A stretch of DNA of 41,317 bases from a virus. Positions 32,403-39,532 of this stretch are shown here, one piece after another. The stretch is from positions 1 to 41,317 of IMG/VR virus record IMGVR_UViG_3300037882_001825; one strand, 5' to 3'. Made by a program: the position numbers and the translations under genes. Position 1 is the first letter of the stretch, and each line of letters opens with the position of its first letter. The notes beneath the pieces are model-generated. The model did not search any database, was not told where the DNA came from, and was given only the letters and a program-made list of their open reading frames with translations.

Positions 32403-33569
32403 TCAGGACAGTTTCGGCATGCGCTGGACTGTCTCGCCGAGTTGCTCGATCTGCGATTTGCCGTACCTGGCCAGTGTCAATTTTGGGTCGCTGTGCCGCG
32501 CCAGTTGCATCGCGTCACGCAGGCTCACCCCAGCGGCCTCGAGGAGTGAAACGTAGGTGTGGCGATTTGCGTGAAAATCGGCGTAGAGGGGGCCGTCAGG
32601 GCCGTCGATGGCGTAGGGGATGCCGACACGAGCGAGGTCGATCCGCAACATCTCGGCGGCGCGGTGAAACCAGTTGCCCGGCCAGAGCGGCGCGGCAGTG
32701 TCCCGATCGGCGATGTACGCACGCAATAGATCGACCGTCTCGGCTGGGATCGGCTGGCGTGTCGGACGCCTATTTTTGCCACGTCGCGCGGCAAGAAGAA
32801 TGTGCGGTGTGGCATCGTCGAGGCAGAGTAGACCGGGCGTCAGGCTGGCAAGCTCGTTGGCGCGAAATCCCGTGGTGCAGGCCACAGAATAGAGTAGGTG
32901 GCGTTGCTCGGCGGTGAGATCCTTGACTCGCTCTCCACTGGCCAGCGTGGCCACCAGGAGACGCCCCAATTGCTCGACCGTGAGAGTGCGACGGGCACGC
33001 CGCTGGTCCGGTTCAACATCGAGGACAGGCAGGGTGTCGAGCAACGTCGGCGATACCAGCCGACGCGGGGGCGCAGCAAGCCAGCGGGCGAATGCCCGCA
33101 GGGACGTACGCCAGTGGTTTCGCGTCTGTGGCCCCCAGCCATCGCTTGCAGCCGTGCGAGCAAGCCACGACGACACAATGTCCGGCTGGATCTGTCGCGG
33201 CCATTGGAGGGCCAATTCGGAGGTCATGCGGCGATTGCGCGAGCCGACCCGACGGGCTTGCTCCTCGCTGGTGCCCCCGTCGAGCAGCGATTGCTCCCAC
33301 TGGTCGATGAGTGTGGACAGCACTGCCGCTTCGCCGACCGGCATGCCCGCCTGTTCCCGCTCCCCATCGACGATCATGCGGGCCAGAAGCGTCTCGGCGA
33401 CCTTGTAATTTGTGGCCAGCGGCACGCCTCGGCTGCGTCCTGGAATGCCGTATCCGTACCACTTGCGAGACTCGACCGTGTGCTTCTTCGCGCCGGGCGT
33501 TCCGGCGGGAACGTGCTTGCCGTTCGCATCGGTCCAGCGCGTGAATTTATGCTTGCGAATGCTTGCCAT
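32403..33569 (-). CDS. int: Tyrosine recombinase/integrase
   Basis: A 388-aa protein. The catalytic set is complete: R236 (TTGFRANELASL), K265 (RRGKNRRP), H333-x2-R336 (DFHANRH), H359 (LARHSD) and Y369 (LARYGK). An N-terminal arm-binding/core-binding part spans residues 1-185. It should integrate the phage at the tRNA-Met gene represented by the att site near its 3' end. It is transcribed leftward, opposite to most genes. The start ATG at 33569 has AAGGAG upstream on the minus strand. Confidence 0.93.
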   Translation of the reverse strand: MASIRKHKFTRWTDANGKHVPAGTPGAKKHTVESRKWYGYGIPGRSRGVPLATNYKVAETLLARMIVDGEREQAGMPVGEAAVLSTLIDQWEQSLLDGGTSEEQARRVGSRNRRMTSELALQWPRQIQPDIVSSWLARTAASDGWGPQTRNHWRTSLRAFARWLAAPPRRLVSPTLLDTLPVLDVEPDQRRARRTLTVEQLGRLLVATLASGERVKDLTAEQRHLLYSVACTTGFRANELASLTPGLLCLDDATPHILLAARRGKNRRPTRQPIPAETVDLLRAYIADRDTAAPLWPGNWFHRAAEMLRIDLARVGIPYAIDGPDGPLYADFHANRHTYVSLLEAAGVSLRDAMQLARHSDPKLTLARYGKSQIEQLGETVQRMPKLS

Positions 33570-33652
33570 TTATGGCCACTCCTTGCCCTTGGTTTTTGCG
33601 CCAGAGTAAGGCCAACGGTATCATTGAGCAAGAGGAAAAGAGAAACTCCATG

Positions 33653-33690
33653 ATTGACTATGTGTACTGTTGTGCAGTAGTCTATAAGGG
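33653..33690 (+). promoter_or_regulatory. Candidate promoter/operator in the integrase divergent region
   Basis: TTGACT (from 33653) and an inverted repeat TACTG-TTGTG-CAGTA (33665-33679) precede TCTATAAG. The -10 match is weak at the normal spacing. The segment lies between divergent integrase and regulator genes, so an operator is plausible; only the inverted repeat is clear. Confidence 0.35.
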
Positions 33691-33721
33691 AGAAACGGAG
33701 TTGGCGAGAGAGGCTAACATC

Positions 33722-34120
33722 ATGGTCCGTTCCACGCGGCAACTGCGGCACGAACTTGCGGCGCACGCTCACCAGATTGCCGGCCAGATTCGCGGGGTGC
33801 CGCGCAAGCCGGTGCGTGCGTGCGTGCGATCGAGGACGATGCAGGTGTGTGTCGAGGTAAACCCCGTCAACGCGGCAGAAACGCAGGCTTTCGTGAAGTA
33901 TCCAGGGCTGTTCCTGTCAGCGTTCGAGCAACTGGTGTGGGGTGTGGTTGACGAGAAAACACCCCTTGTGGCCAAGGAAATCGCCGTAAAAATCGGTCGC
34001 GCCTACGATGCCAAACTCAAGTATTTGCTGTTGAATCTGGAGGATCGCGGAGTCTTGACCCACGAGGACGGGCGCGGCTATTTGCGGGCCAGACAGGTCA
34101 ACCCAGGTGAACGCGGCTAG
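33722..34120 (+). CDS. Putative winged-helix DNA-binding protein
   Basis: A 132-aa protein. The C-terminal 55 residues (VDEKTPLVAKEIAVKIGRAYDAKLKYLLLNLEDRGVLTHEDGRGYLRA) read as a winged helix-turn-helix with a beta wing. The N-terminal part has a basic helix and a beta segment (VCVEVNP). ATG 33722 has GAGAGAGG upstream; ATG 33650 is an alternative that would add 24 residues and overlap the candidate operator. It lies divergent from int, so it may control integration or excision. Confidence 0.55.
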   Translation: MVRSTRQLRHELAAHAHQIAGQIRGVPRKPVRACVRSRTMQVCVEVNPVNAAETQAFVKYPGLFLSAFEQLVWGVVDEKTPLVAKEIAVKIGRAYDAKLKYLLLNLEDRGVLTHEDGRGYLRARQVNPGERG

Positions 34121-34205
34121 TCCACTTCTCGGCTCTTGAGTCCACTCAATCACGTCGGCAAAATGCCCCTCAGACGCGATGAATCACGCTCTGAGGACAC
34201 CAACC

Positions 34206-34415
34206 ATGACACGCTCGATCAACACGCCGGAAAAGGCACTTCTCAACCTCGCAGACGTACTGCGCTTGACGGGACTGTCCGATCCGACCTGGCGGCTGCT
34301 GGTGGCAACGGACAAGCGGCGAACCATGCCGCAACCCGTGGCCCTGCCGGGCCGTCGTAAGCGGTATCTGCGCTCGGATGTGCTGGCTTGGCTGGAGAGC
34401 TTGAGACGGGAGTAA
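34206..34415 (+). CDS. Excisionase/AlpA-like helix-turn-helix protein
   Basis: A 69-aa protein with a MerR-like winged helix: LLNLADVLRLTGLSDPTWRLLV, then PGRRKRYLRSDVLAWLESL as wing and terminal helix. This is the common form of phage/integrative-element excisionases and AlpA-type activators. ATG 34206 has GAGGAC 8 nt upstream. Together with the integrase it may set the direction of recombination. Confidence 0.7.
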   Translation: MTRSINTPEKALLNLADVLRLTGLSDPTWRLLVATDKRRTMPQPVALPGRRKRYLRSDVLAWLESLRRE

Positions 34416-34622
34416 CTACTCCTCACCCTTATTTTCCTTGGACAGTTGGTCGAGAGCTTTCTTGTGTTCTCGCACCAGGATCGGTGCGAGAACACGGGCC
34501 ACGAAGTCGTTCATTTTTTCCCCCGTCACTGCGGAAATGAGTTTCAGTTGCTTCCACATTTCCGCGTTGATTTTGACCGTGGTATCTCGTTTGGCGGCCA
34601 TCGCAACACCTGACGTACTCAT
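34416..34622 (-). CDS. Ribbon-helix-helix (CopG/Arc-like) regulator
   Basis: A 68-aa protein: a short beta-strand DTTVKINAEMW followed by two helices (KQLKLISAVTGEKMNDFVARVLAPILVREHKKAL), the ribbon-helix-helix pattern of CopG-type repressors and antitoxins. No toxin gene is next to it. ATG 34622 has GGAG 7 nt upstream on the minus strand; an internal ATG at 34601 is possible. It probably regulates the divergent promoter region 34640-34760. Confidence 0.65.
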   Translation of the reverse strand: MSTSGVAMAAKRDTTVKINAEMWKQLKLISAVTGEKMNDFVARVLAPILVREHKKALDQLSKENKGEE

Positions 34623-34648
34623 GAGATTACTCCATAGACACTCGGAAC

Positions 34649-34677
34649 ATTGTAACTATTCTCCCGTCGCCTATCAA
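34649..34677 (-). promoter_or_regulatory. Sigma70 promoter for the RHH gene, with repeated operator sites
   Basis: On the minus strand, TTGATA (34672-34677), 17 nt, TACAAT (34649-34654). The direct repeat AACTATTCT occurs at 34654-34662 and 34676-34684, exactly 22 nt apart, and a related AACTATCT at 34748-34755. Such two-turn spacing suits pairs of RHH dimers. On the plus strand TTGACA (34703) and TTGACG (34735) are possible -35 boxes of rightward promoters with weak -10 boxes. Confidence 0.65.
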
Positions 34678-34804
34678 CTATTCTAGGTTGGTTACTGGTT
34701 ACTTGACAGGAAAATTATTTTAAAGAAAATAGTCTTGACGAGCTGGTAACTATCTGTAAAGATACCCTCAGTGACAGAAACGAGACACCGAACTGGAGAC
34801 GACG

Positions 34805-35050
34805 ATGGCTTACATCATGGCAGACTTGGCAACTGGCTGGGTGGCAGGGTTCGACGCGAACGACGAGCCGATTTTCGAGAGCAAGCCTGCCTTGAAACAT
34901 CACACGGTTACACAGAACGAGTGGCTGTTTAGCATCGTGGTTGCTGCTGTTAAGTGCGGCATTGACAAAATCGACTTCGTTCGTGGTGGGATGATTGTCA
35001 AAACGAAAAACCTGGAGCAGTTGTTCGACGAATTGAAAATGGTGACGTAA
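34805..35050 (+). CDS. Hypothetical protein
   Basis: An 81-aa protein with a GGAGACG site. Compact alpha/beta fold (MADLATGWVAGFDANDEPIFESK, then helix and VRGGMIVKTKNLEQLFDELK). It is the first gene of the rightward early run after the regulatory region. The family is unknown. Confidence 0.5.
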   Translation: MAYIMADLATGWVAGFDANDEPIFESKPALKHHTVTQNEWLFSIVVAAVKCGIDKIDFVRGGMIVKTKNLEQLFDELKMVT

Positions 35051-35123
35051 CCAGCCCTGCCCCTCGCCCCTCACAATCGCCCCCAACCCGGCGGCAAGCC
35101 CGCCACGATGGAGGATGCGACCG

Positions 35124-35645
35124 ATGAAAACGATAGTCCGCGATCACCACGACCGCGAGCATGTTGTTGAGATACCGGAAGGCTATGTGCAGGTGCCTGC
35201 CGCGTTCGCCGAAGGCTGGCAACCCCACGTCGGCGACAGGTTTCTCGACATCAACGAACTCGATAGCAACGTCATCGTCTGGCGGAAAATCGTGGACGAG
35301 AAAGATTTGAACGGCGGCTTTCGCGCTAATGGCGTGTGCATCTTCGGCTGCCTGATTCGCAAGGCGGCTGAGACGACGGATACACGCATTCCCCCGACCG
35401 GCGGCAGTAGCACGGCACCACCGGCGAAGCGACGGTTGTATCAACTCCCCGATGGTAACTGGATTGATCCGAGGCTGATCGTTGGCGTGATGGCGTATCG
35501 AAACGAACACTCCTACGCTGGCCTGGAAATCAAGCCGAACTGTGTGGTTATCCACCTACTCGACGATGACACCCACTACATCGCTTTCTCTACGTTTGAG
35601 GCTGCGTGCGACGCTCGTGATGCGATTGCGGCAGTGTGTAAGTAG
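35124..35645 (+). CDS. Hypothetical protein
   Basis: A 173-aa protein in two parts joined by a Pro/Ser-rich linker (RIPPTGGSSTAPPAKRR, residues ~92-108). The N-terminal part has PEGYVQVPAAFAEGWQPHVGDRFLDINELD; the C-terminal part is beta-rich and ends in a helix FSTFEAACDARDAIAAVCK. ATG 35124 is preferred, with GGAGG about 10 nt upstream. After it, a perfect CGTGCCG/CGGCACG hairpin (35654-35674) may act as a terminator or processing site. Confidence 0.5.
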   Translation: MKTIVRDHHDREHVVEIPEGYVQVPAAFAEGWQPHVGDRFLDINELDSNVIVWRKIVDEKDLNGGFRANGVCIFGCLIRKAAETTDTRIPPTGGSSTAPPAKRRLYQLPDGNWIDPRLIVGVMAYRNEHSYAGLEIKPNCVVIHLLDDDTHYIAFSTFEAACDARDAIAAVCK

Positions 35646-35717
35646 TCCGGCAACGTGCCGCTCACGACGGCACGCCCGCTTCTGGGCGATTTGCGGACAC
35701 AACCAGGGAGACGAAAC

Positions 35718-36155
35718 ATGGTACACGAGTATCGAATCAAGGGGCCGCCACGGGAAGAGGGACACGGGCGAGAACCGTGGCAGCGGTCTCGGGCCATTCA
35801 GACGCCGAGCGGGTTATTCCAAATTTTGATTTCGGACTCCGACAATAACTATACGGCAGAGGTCCGTTTTGACGTGGATCGCCCCGGACACGAGAACCAG
35901 CAGAAGGCCAACGCGAACCGCATCGTGGCTTGCGTCAACGTCTGTGCCGGCATTCCCACCGCAGACCTGTTGGCACAGCCCACAGTGTCGCAGACCGTGC
36001 TGCGTATCGCGGAGTTGGTCGCGGCGGCGGAAGAGGCTGAGGCCGTTCTCGACGAAATCAACGACGACATCACTCTACTGCCGGACAGTCTCGCTATCAC
36101 GCGGGTTTCCTATCGCCTGCGCGCGGCAATCGCCGCGATGAAGGAGATGCAGTGA
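35718..36155 (+). CDS. Hypothetical phage protein
   Basis: A 145-aa protein. The segment NANRIVACVNVCAGIPTADL (about residues 65-84) matches a motif seen in many small phage proteins of unknown function. The C-terminal half is helical and acidic. GGGAG site at the right distance; the stop overlaps the next GTG. Confidence 0.55.
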   Translation: MVHEYRIKGPPREEGHGREPWQRSRAIQTPSGLFQILISDSDNNYTAEVRFDVDRPGHENQQKANANRIVACVNVCAGIPTADLLAQPTVSQTVLRIAELVAAAEEAEAVLDEINDDITLLPDSLAITRVSYRLRAAIAAMKEMQ

Positions 36156-36445
36156 GCATTGCATCCCAACTACGCGAACTCGACGACGCCCCACGCGGGC
36201 CAATCGAGTTCCGCGAATACGACCTCGCCGACGCATATTCCGAGTGGCAACACGACGTGAAGCATTTCGGCGAGCAACGCACGTTCGCTGAGTGGCTGCC
36301 GGAATTCATCGAGGCCACGCACTCCGAATGGCTCATGAGCCAGATACGGCTGGCGGACGAGGAAGCCGCGAAAACGCGGGCGATGGAAGCGGAACAGGCG
36401 CGGCAGGAGATGCCGTGTTACGACGACAGCGAGACACCTTTTTGA
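36152..36445 (+). CDS. Hypothetical protein
   Basis: A 97-aa acidic, aromatic helical protein with a GTG start in a GTGA overlap. No domain is recognised. It belongs to the coupled early gene run. Confidence 0.5.
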   Translation: MSIASQLRELDDAPRGPIEFREYDLADAYSEWQHDVKHFGEQRTFAEWLPEFIEATHSEWLMSQIRLADEEAAKTRAMEAEQARQEMPCYDDSETPF

Positions 36446-36454
36446 GGCTGAAAC

Positions 36455-36580
36455 ATGGTTGTCATCTGCTGCTACTGCAAATGCCTCATTCGCATTGTGG
36501 CGGGCGAAGGAACGTCGCACGGAATTTGTGCATCGTGCTACGCAAAGGCGATAGCCGAACTGGAGGGAAAGAAATCATGA
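36455..36580 (+). CDS. Small zinc-ribbon protein
   Basis: A 41-aa protein, MVVICCYCKCLIR...TSHGICASCYAKAI, with two C-x2-C pairs (C5/C8 or C6 region, and C25/C28). The SHGIC-x2-C pattern is that of short zinc-ribbon proteins. It overlaps the next ATG (ATGA). Probably metal-binding; target unknown. Confidence 0.5.
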   Translation: MVVICCYCKCLIRIVAGEGTSHGICASCYAKAIAELEGKKS

Positions 36581-36978
36581 CCCCACTCGCAAAAGCCGCA
36601 TGGGACTCGATCCAGCGGCAACTCAGCACCGACGCGCTCAACGTCCTCTGGCGTGGCCTGTGCAGCGCCGACAGCGGCATCATGCAGGGCGAGTCCGCGT
36701 ATCCGTCGCTGCATGGGCACGCTGGCCCGTGGCGTTTCCAGCGTGGCGACCCGCTCGCCTACGCCCTGTATCACACGGGCACAGTCGAGCGGCTGGACCT
36801 CGCCGAGGCCAACATGCGGACTGTGTTGTTCGCTGATGCCGAGATGGGCCGGGGCGCGGCGTTCTTTTGGTGGTGGGACTGCACGGGGCGAGACGTGGCG
36901 TTCGCGGAGTTGGCCGTGGTGGTGCAGGACGAATTACAGCGGCGGCTGGCGGTTGGCCTGCAACCGTCGGCGCAGTGA
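36577..36978 (+). CDS. Hypothetical protein
   Basis: A 133-aa protein starting in an ATGA overlap. Aromatic and Ala-rich (RGAAFFWWWDCTGRDVAFAELAVVVQDELQRRL). No family is recognised. Confidence 0.5.
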   Translation: MTPLAKAAWDSIQRQLSTDALNVLWRGLCSADSGIMQGESAYPSLHGHAGPWRFQRGDPLAYALYHTGTVERLDLAEANMRTVLFADAEMGRGAAFFWWWDCTGRDVAFAELAVVVQDELQRRLAVGLQPSAQ

Positions 36979-36996
36979 CAAAGGAGGACGAGAGCC

Positions 36997-37440
36997 ATGC
37001 GAACCGTACACACGCATCTGCGCTGGATGATCCGTGCGGACCTGCACACGCTCGTCCCCATCGACGCGGCGAGTCATCCCGACCCGTGGGATTACGACAA
37101 AATTACGTCAGAATTGCGTCACAATAACGTCATCGGCATGACTGCCGAAATGGACGGCGACCCGGTTGGCTACGCGCTGTACCGGCTCGATCGCTGTCAT
37201 ATCGAGATCCTGCGGATTGCCGTTGCCCCGGCCTTGCGGCGCTGCGGGATTGGCTCGCAGATGACGGCGAAACTCATGAGCAAGGTCAACGCGCATCGTC
37301 GCTGCTGGTTGTCGATGCGGGTGAGAGAGACGAACATCGCCGGCCAGCGGTTCCTTCTCTCGCGTGGGTTCGTGGTGCTGGGCATCCTGCGCGAGTTCTA
37401 CGGCTCTGAGGACGGCATCGTGTGGCAGTGCGAAAAGTGA
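36997..37440 (+). CDS. GNAT-family N-acetyltransferase
   Basis: A 147-aa protein resembling RimI-type acetyltransferases. Motif A, VAPALRRCGIGSQM (about residues 73-86), is the acetyl-CoA pyrophosphate-binding loop; strands ALYRLDRCHIEILRI before and WLSMRVRETNIAGQRFLLSRGF after complete the fold. It probably acetylates a protein N-terminus or small molecule. Whether it modifies host, rival or phage proteins is unknown. The first TIGR-like unit begins 6 nt after its stop. Confidence 0.8.
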   Translation: MRTVHTHLRWMIRADLHTLVPIDAASHPDPWDYDKITSELRHNNVIGMTAEMDGDPVGYALYRLDRCHIEILRIAVAPALRRCGIGSQMTAKLMSKVNAHRRCWLSMRVRETNIAGQRFLLSRGFVVLGILREFYGSEDGIVWQCEK

Positions 37441-37445
37441 AACTT

Positions 37446-37717
37446 TGTGCGGGCGAGTCCTGGCATGAAACCGAGGCATGACGTGCCCGCACATTTTGAC
37501 CAGCGTGGCGAGACATCAAGTGAAACCGAGTCATTGCCTTGCCACGCATTTTTGAGCCTTGTGCGGGCGAAAGGAACCGTGAAACCGATGCCGCCCTTGC
37601 CCGCACATTTTGGCCAGCGTGGCGAGAGACCCTGTGAAACCGAGTAGATTTCTGCCACGCATTTTGACCCTGTGTACTGGCGGGTGTGGACCTGAAACCG
37701 AGTGCGATATTGCCAGT
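37446..37717 (+). repeat. TIGR-like dual-guide RNA array, block 1 (5 units)
   Basis: Five units at 37446-37493, 37503-37547, 37560-37607, 37617-37660 and 37676-37717. Each has a stem ending GGC, GA (GG in unit 5), 9 variable nt (A), TGAAACCGA, 9 variable nt (B), T or TT, then GCC and the complementary stem. Stems: TGTGCGGGC, GCGTGGC, TGTGCGGGC, GCGTGGC, ACTGGC. A/B pairs: gtcctggca/ggcatgacg, gacatcaag/gtcattgcc, aaggaaccg/tgccgccct, gagaccctg/gtagatttc, gtgtggacc/gtgcgatat. Linkers are close to ATTTTGACC. The GA, TGA and CGA elements recall box C/D kink-turn pieces. No ORF is credible here. Confidence 0.85.
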
Positions 37718-37740
37718 TTTTCCCAAAGGAGACGAATCAA

Positions 37741-38253
37741 GTGGACTATCCAGCCGAAGTGTTGACCATCGTGAAAATGGCCGTGCAGAAGCACAGCGAC
37801 CCCGCCGAGGCCGTCGCACAGGCAGAGCGACAGATACGCGCCCTGCCCACGTTCGCCAGCCTGTTCGACACGCTCGTTCGGTCGGCAGTGACGGAACTGG
37901 TCTACGATCATCGGCACCTCGCCAACGTCGCCATGAGGCGGCAGGCTGGGCAGTACGGCAAGCCGGGCAAAGTCGTCGTGGGGGCGTCGGAGTCTGTGAA
38001 CAAGGTGTACGAGTCCTACTACCGCTATCGCATCGGGGCAACCATGCTGGGCAACCTGACGGGCGCGGAGTTGCTCGTTGTGGCGCAGACGGAACGGGCG
38101 TTGGCTGGCGGACACCTGTTCAACGCCCGGCTGTGCGAAGAACTCGGCGTGCTGGTGCCCGAAGAGAAGGCCGTGCAGGACGTGGTGAGCGAGAAGAGGC
38201 TGCGGGCACTCTTCGAGAAGCTGGCCGGAAAAGAGGGCGTTGAGGCGGCGTGA
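37741..38253 (+). CDS. Hypothetical protein embedded in the TIGR-like locus
   Basis: A 170-aa helical protein between array blocks 1 and 2. GTG start with AAAGGAG 9 nt upstream. It contains a basic middle segment (MRRQAGQYGKPGKVVVGASESVNKVYESYYRYRIG, about residues 66-100) that could contact RNA or DNA, and an acidic/Leu-rich end. No family is recognised. Its location, enclosed by guide-like arrays, makes it a candidate accessory component. Confidence 0.6.
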   Translation: MDYPAEVLTIVKMAVQKHSDPAEAVAQAERQIRALPTFASLFDTLVRSAVTELVYDHRHLANVAMRRQAGQYGKPGKVVVGASESVNKVYESYYRYRIGATMLGNLTGAELLVVAQTERALAGGHLFNARLCEELGVLVPEEKAVQDVVSEKRLRALFEKLAGKEGVEAA

Positions 38254-38260
38254 CGAATCT

Positions 38261-38699
38261 GTGCGGGGCGAAACCGGCCATGGAGCCGATGCCACTGTTG
38301 CCCCGCACTCAATCAACGCCTGACGAGAGGAGAATTGAAACCGTGCGTAGGGGTGTCAGGCGGTGAAACAACCCGGCGAAAGGCCGTTTGGAACCGTGAG
38401 TGGTGGTGCCGGGCCAAAACATCAGCGGCGAACGATGGCATGAAACCGAGAGCACGAGTGCCGCTGTGAAACGAACGCGGGCGAATGAAACAGTGAAACC
38501 GAGGCTGCTGTTGCCCGCGACCGAAACAACCTGAATCTTGTGCGGTGGCGAGCATGGATGTGAACCCGAGCGAAAACCTTGTCCCGCACATGAACCAACG
38601 CGCCGAACGAAGTCATGAAATCGTGTAGTCGATTGGCGCGTACGAAACATCCGGCTGGCGAGCTGGACGATGAAACCGAATTCGCTTCTGCCAGCCGGA
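38261..38699 (+). repeat. TIGR-like dual-guide RNA array, block 2 (8 units)
   Basis: Units at 38261-38308, 38318-38361, 38372-38413, 38423-38466, 38476-38519, 38539-38590, 38598-38641 and 38650-38699. Core variants are TGGAGCCGA, TGAAACCGT, TGGAACCGT, TGAAACCGA (x3), TGAACCCGA and TGAAATCGT. A/B pairs: aaccggcca/tgccactgt, gaggagaat/gcgtagggg, aaggccgtt/gagtggtgg, acgatggca/gagcacgag, atgaaacag/ggctgctgt, gcatggatg/gcgaaaacc, acgaagtca/gtagtcgat, gctggacga/attcgcttc. Stems (for example CAGCGGC, CGCGGGC, CGCGCC, TCCGGCTGGC) all differ yet pair with their partners. Linkers often contain GAAACAAC. Confidence 0.85.
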
Positions 38700-38717
38700 C
38701 CAACCTGGAGAGAAACC

Positions 38718-39527
38718 ATGATAGCGACAGAGACAACACCGACCGCGAAAATCTGTGCCGACCTGCAAGACCAGCAGCGTCAACGCTCCGTCATTCTGAA
38801 ATCAAGAAACATGCAGGCCAATCGCCTTCAGGCCATCGTGGCCGGCACGCTGGGCTATTCGTCCGGCATGGACGAAAAAGAGCGGCTGAAGAAATTCACC
38901 GAGGCGTCGGCGCTCATCAAGGAAGTCGTCGCCGGCACGAAGCGAGTGCCGATGGCTCCCGTCATTCGCACGACGCATATCGGTATCGAAGCGTTCGAGA
39001 CGCTCAAGGACGACCTGGAAAAACAGATGGTCAAACTGGTCAAGAAACTGCCATCGGCGGCGTGGGTGAGTGAGCCGGAGCAACGCGGCTTCGGCCTGCT
39101 GTTCCTGGCGATTGTTGTCGGCGAGTGTGGCGACCTGTGCGGCTACGCCAACCCCGGCAAGCTGTGGCGGCGTCTGGGCTGTGCGCCGTGGACGTTCGGC
39201 GGCAAAACAGCGATGGGGGCAACGTGGCGGGCAGGGAAAGAAGGCAAGTTGCCAGCCGACGAGTGGTCGCAGTTCGGCTACTCGCCGCGTAGGAGATCCA
39301 TCGCGTTCCTCATCGGCGAAGGCATCGTGAAGCAGAATGGCAGTGGCCCGTATCGGGCACGCTACGATGCGACGAAGGTGATGGCGCTCGAGAAACACGC
39401 AGATTGGAAACCGCTTCGTTGCCATCGCCACGCGATGCTGCTGGCCACGAAGATGCTGCTGAAGCAACTGTGGATCGACTGGCGCAGGCGTGCGGGCGAT
39501 TTGCCCGCCGATGCCTGGCAGGGCTGA
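38718..39527 (+). CDS. TasA-like protein: Nop/IS110-type RNA-binding domain, no nuclease
   Basis: A 269-aa protein. Residues 1-115 are helical (coiled-coil-like). Residues 118-258 resemble the C-terminal domain of IS110 transposases and the related Nop domain: EQRGFGLLFLAIVVGECGDLCGYANPGKLWRRLGCAPW (121-158), a basic loop, then helices to RHAMLLATKMLLKQLW (237-252). No DEDD/RuvC or HNH motif is present, and the IS110 Ser-Gly site is replaced by FGGK (160-163). Set between arrays of dual 9-nt-guide repeats, it fits the Nop-only Tas class, which would bind the guide RNAs. ATG 38718 follows GGAGAGAAACC. A decayed IS110 transposase is the alternative, but the matching array argues against it. Confidence 0.75.
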   Translation: MIATETTPTAKICADLQDQQRQRSVILKSRNMQANRLQAIVAGTLGYSSGMDEKERLKKFTEASALIKEVVAGTKRVPMAPVIRTTHIGIEAFETLKDDLEKQMVKLVKKLPSAAWVSEPEQRGFGLLFLAIVVGECGDLCGYANPGKLWRRLGCAPWTFGGKTAMGATWRAGKEGKLPADEWSQFGYSPRRRSIAFLIGEGIVKQNGSGPYRARYDATKVMALEKHADWKPLRCHRHAMLLATKMLLKQLWIDWRRRAGDLPADAWQG

Positions 39528-39532
39528 ATCAT

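Noticed and set aside
33013-33653. Plus-strand frames overlapping the integrase
   Set aside because: The minus-strand integrase has all catalytic residues and a proper start; the opposite frames have no supporting signal.
38718-39527. An intact IS110-family insertion sequence
   Set aside because: The N-terminal DEDD domain is missing, the Ser-Gly catalytic segment is altered, and the flanks are repeated structured units and not IS ends.
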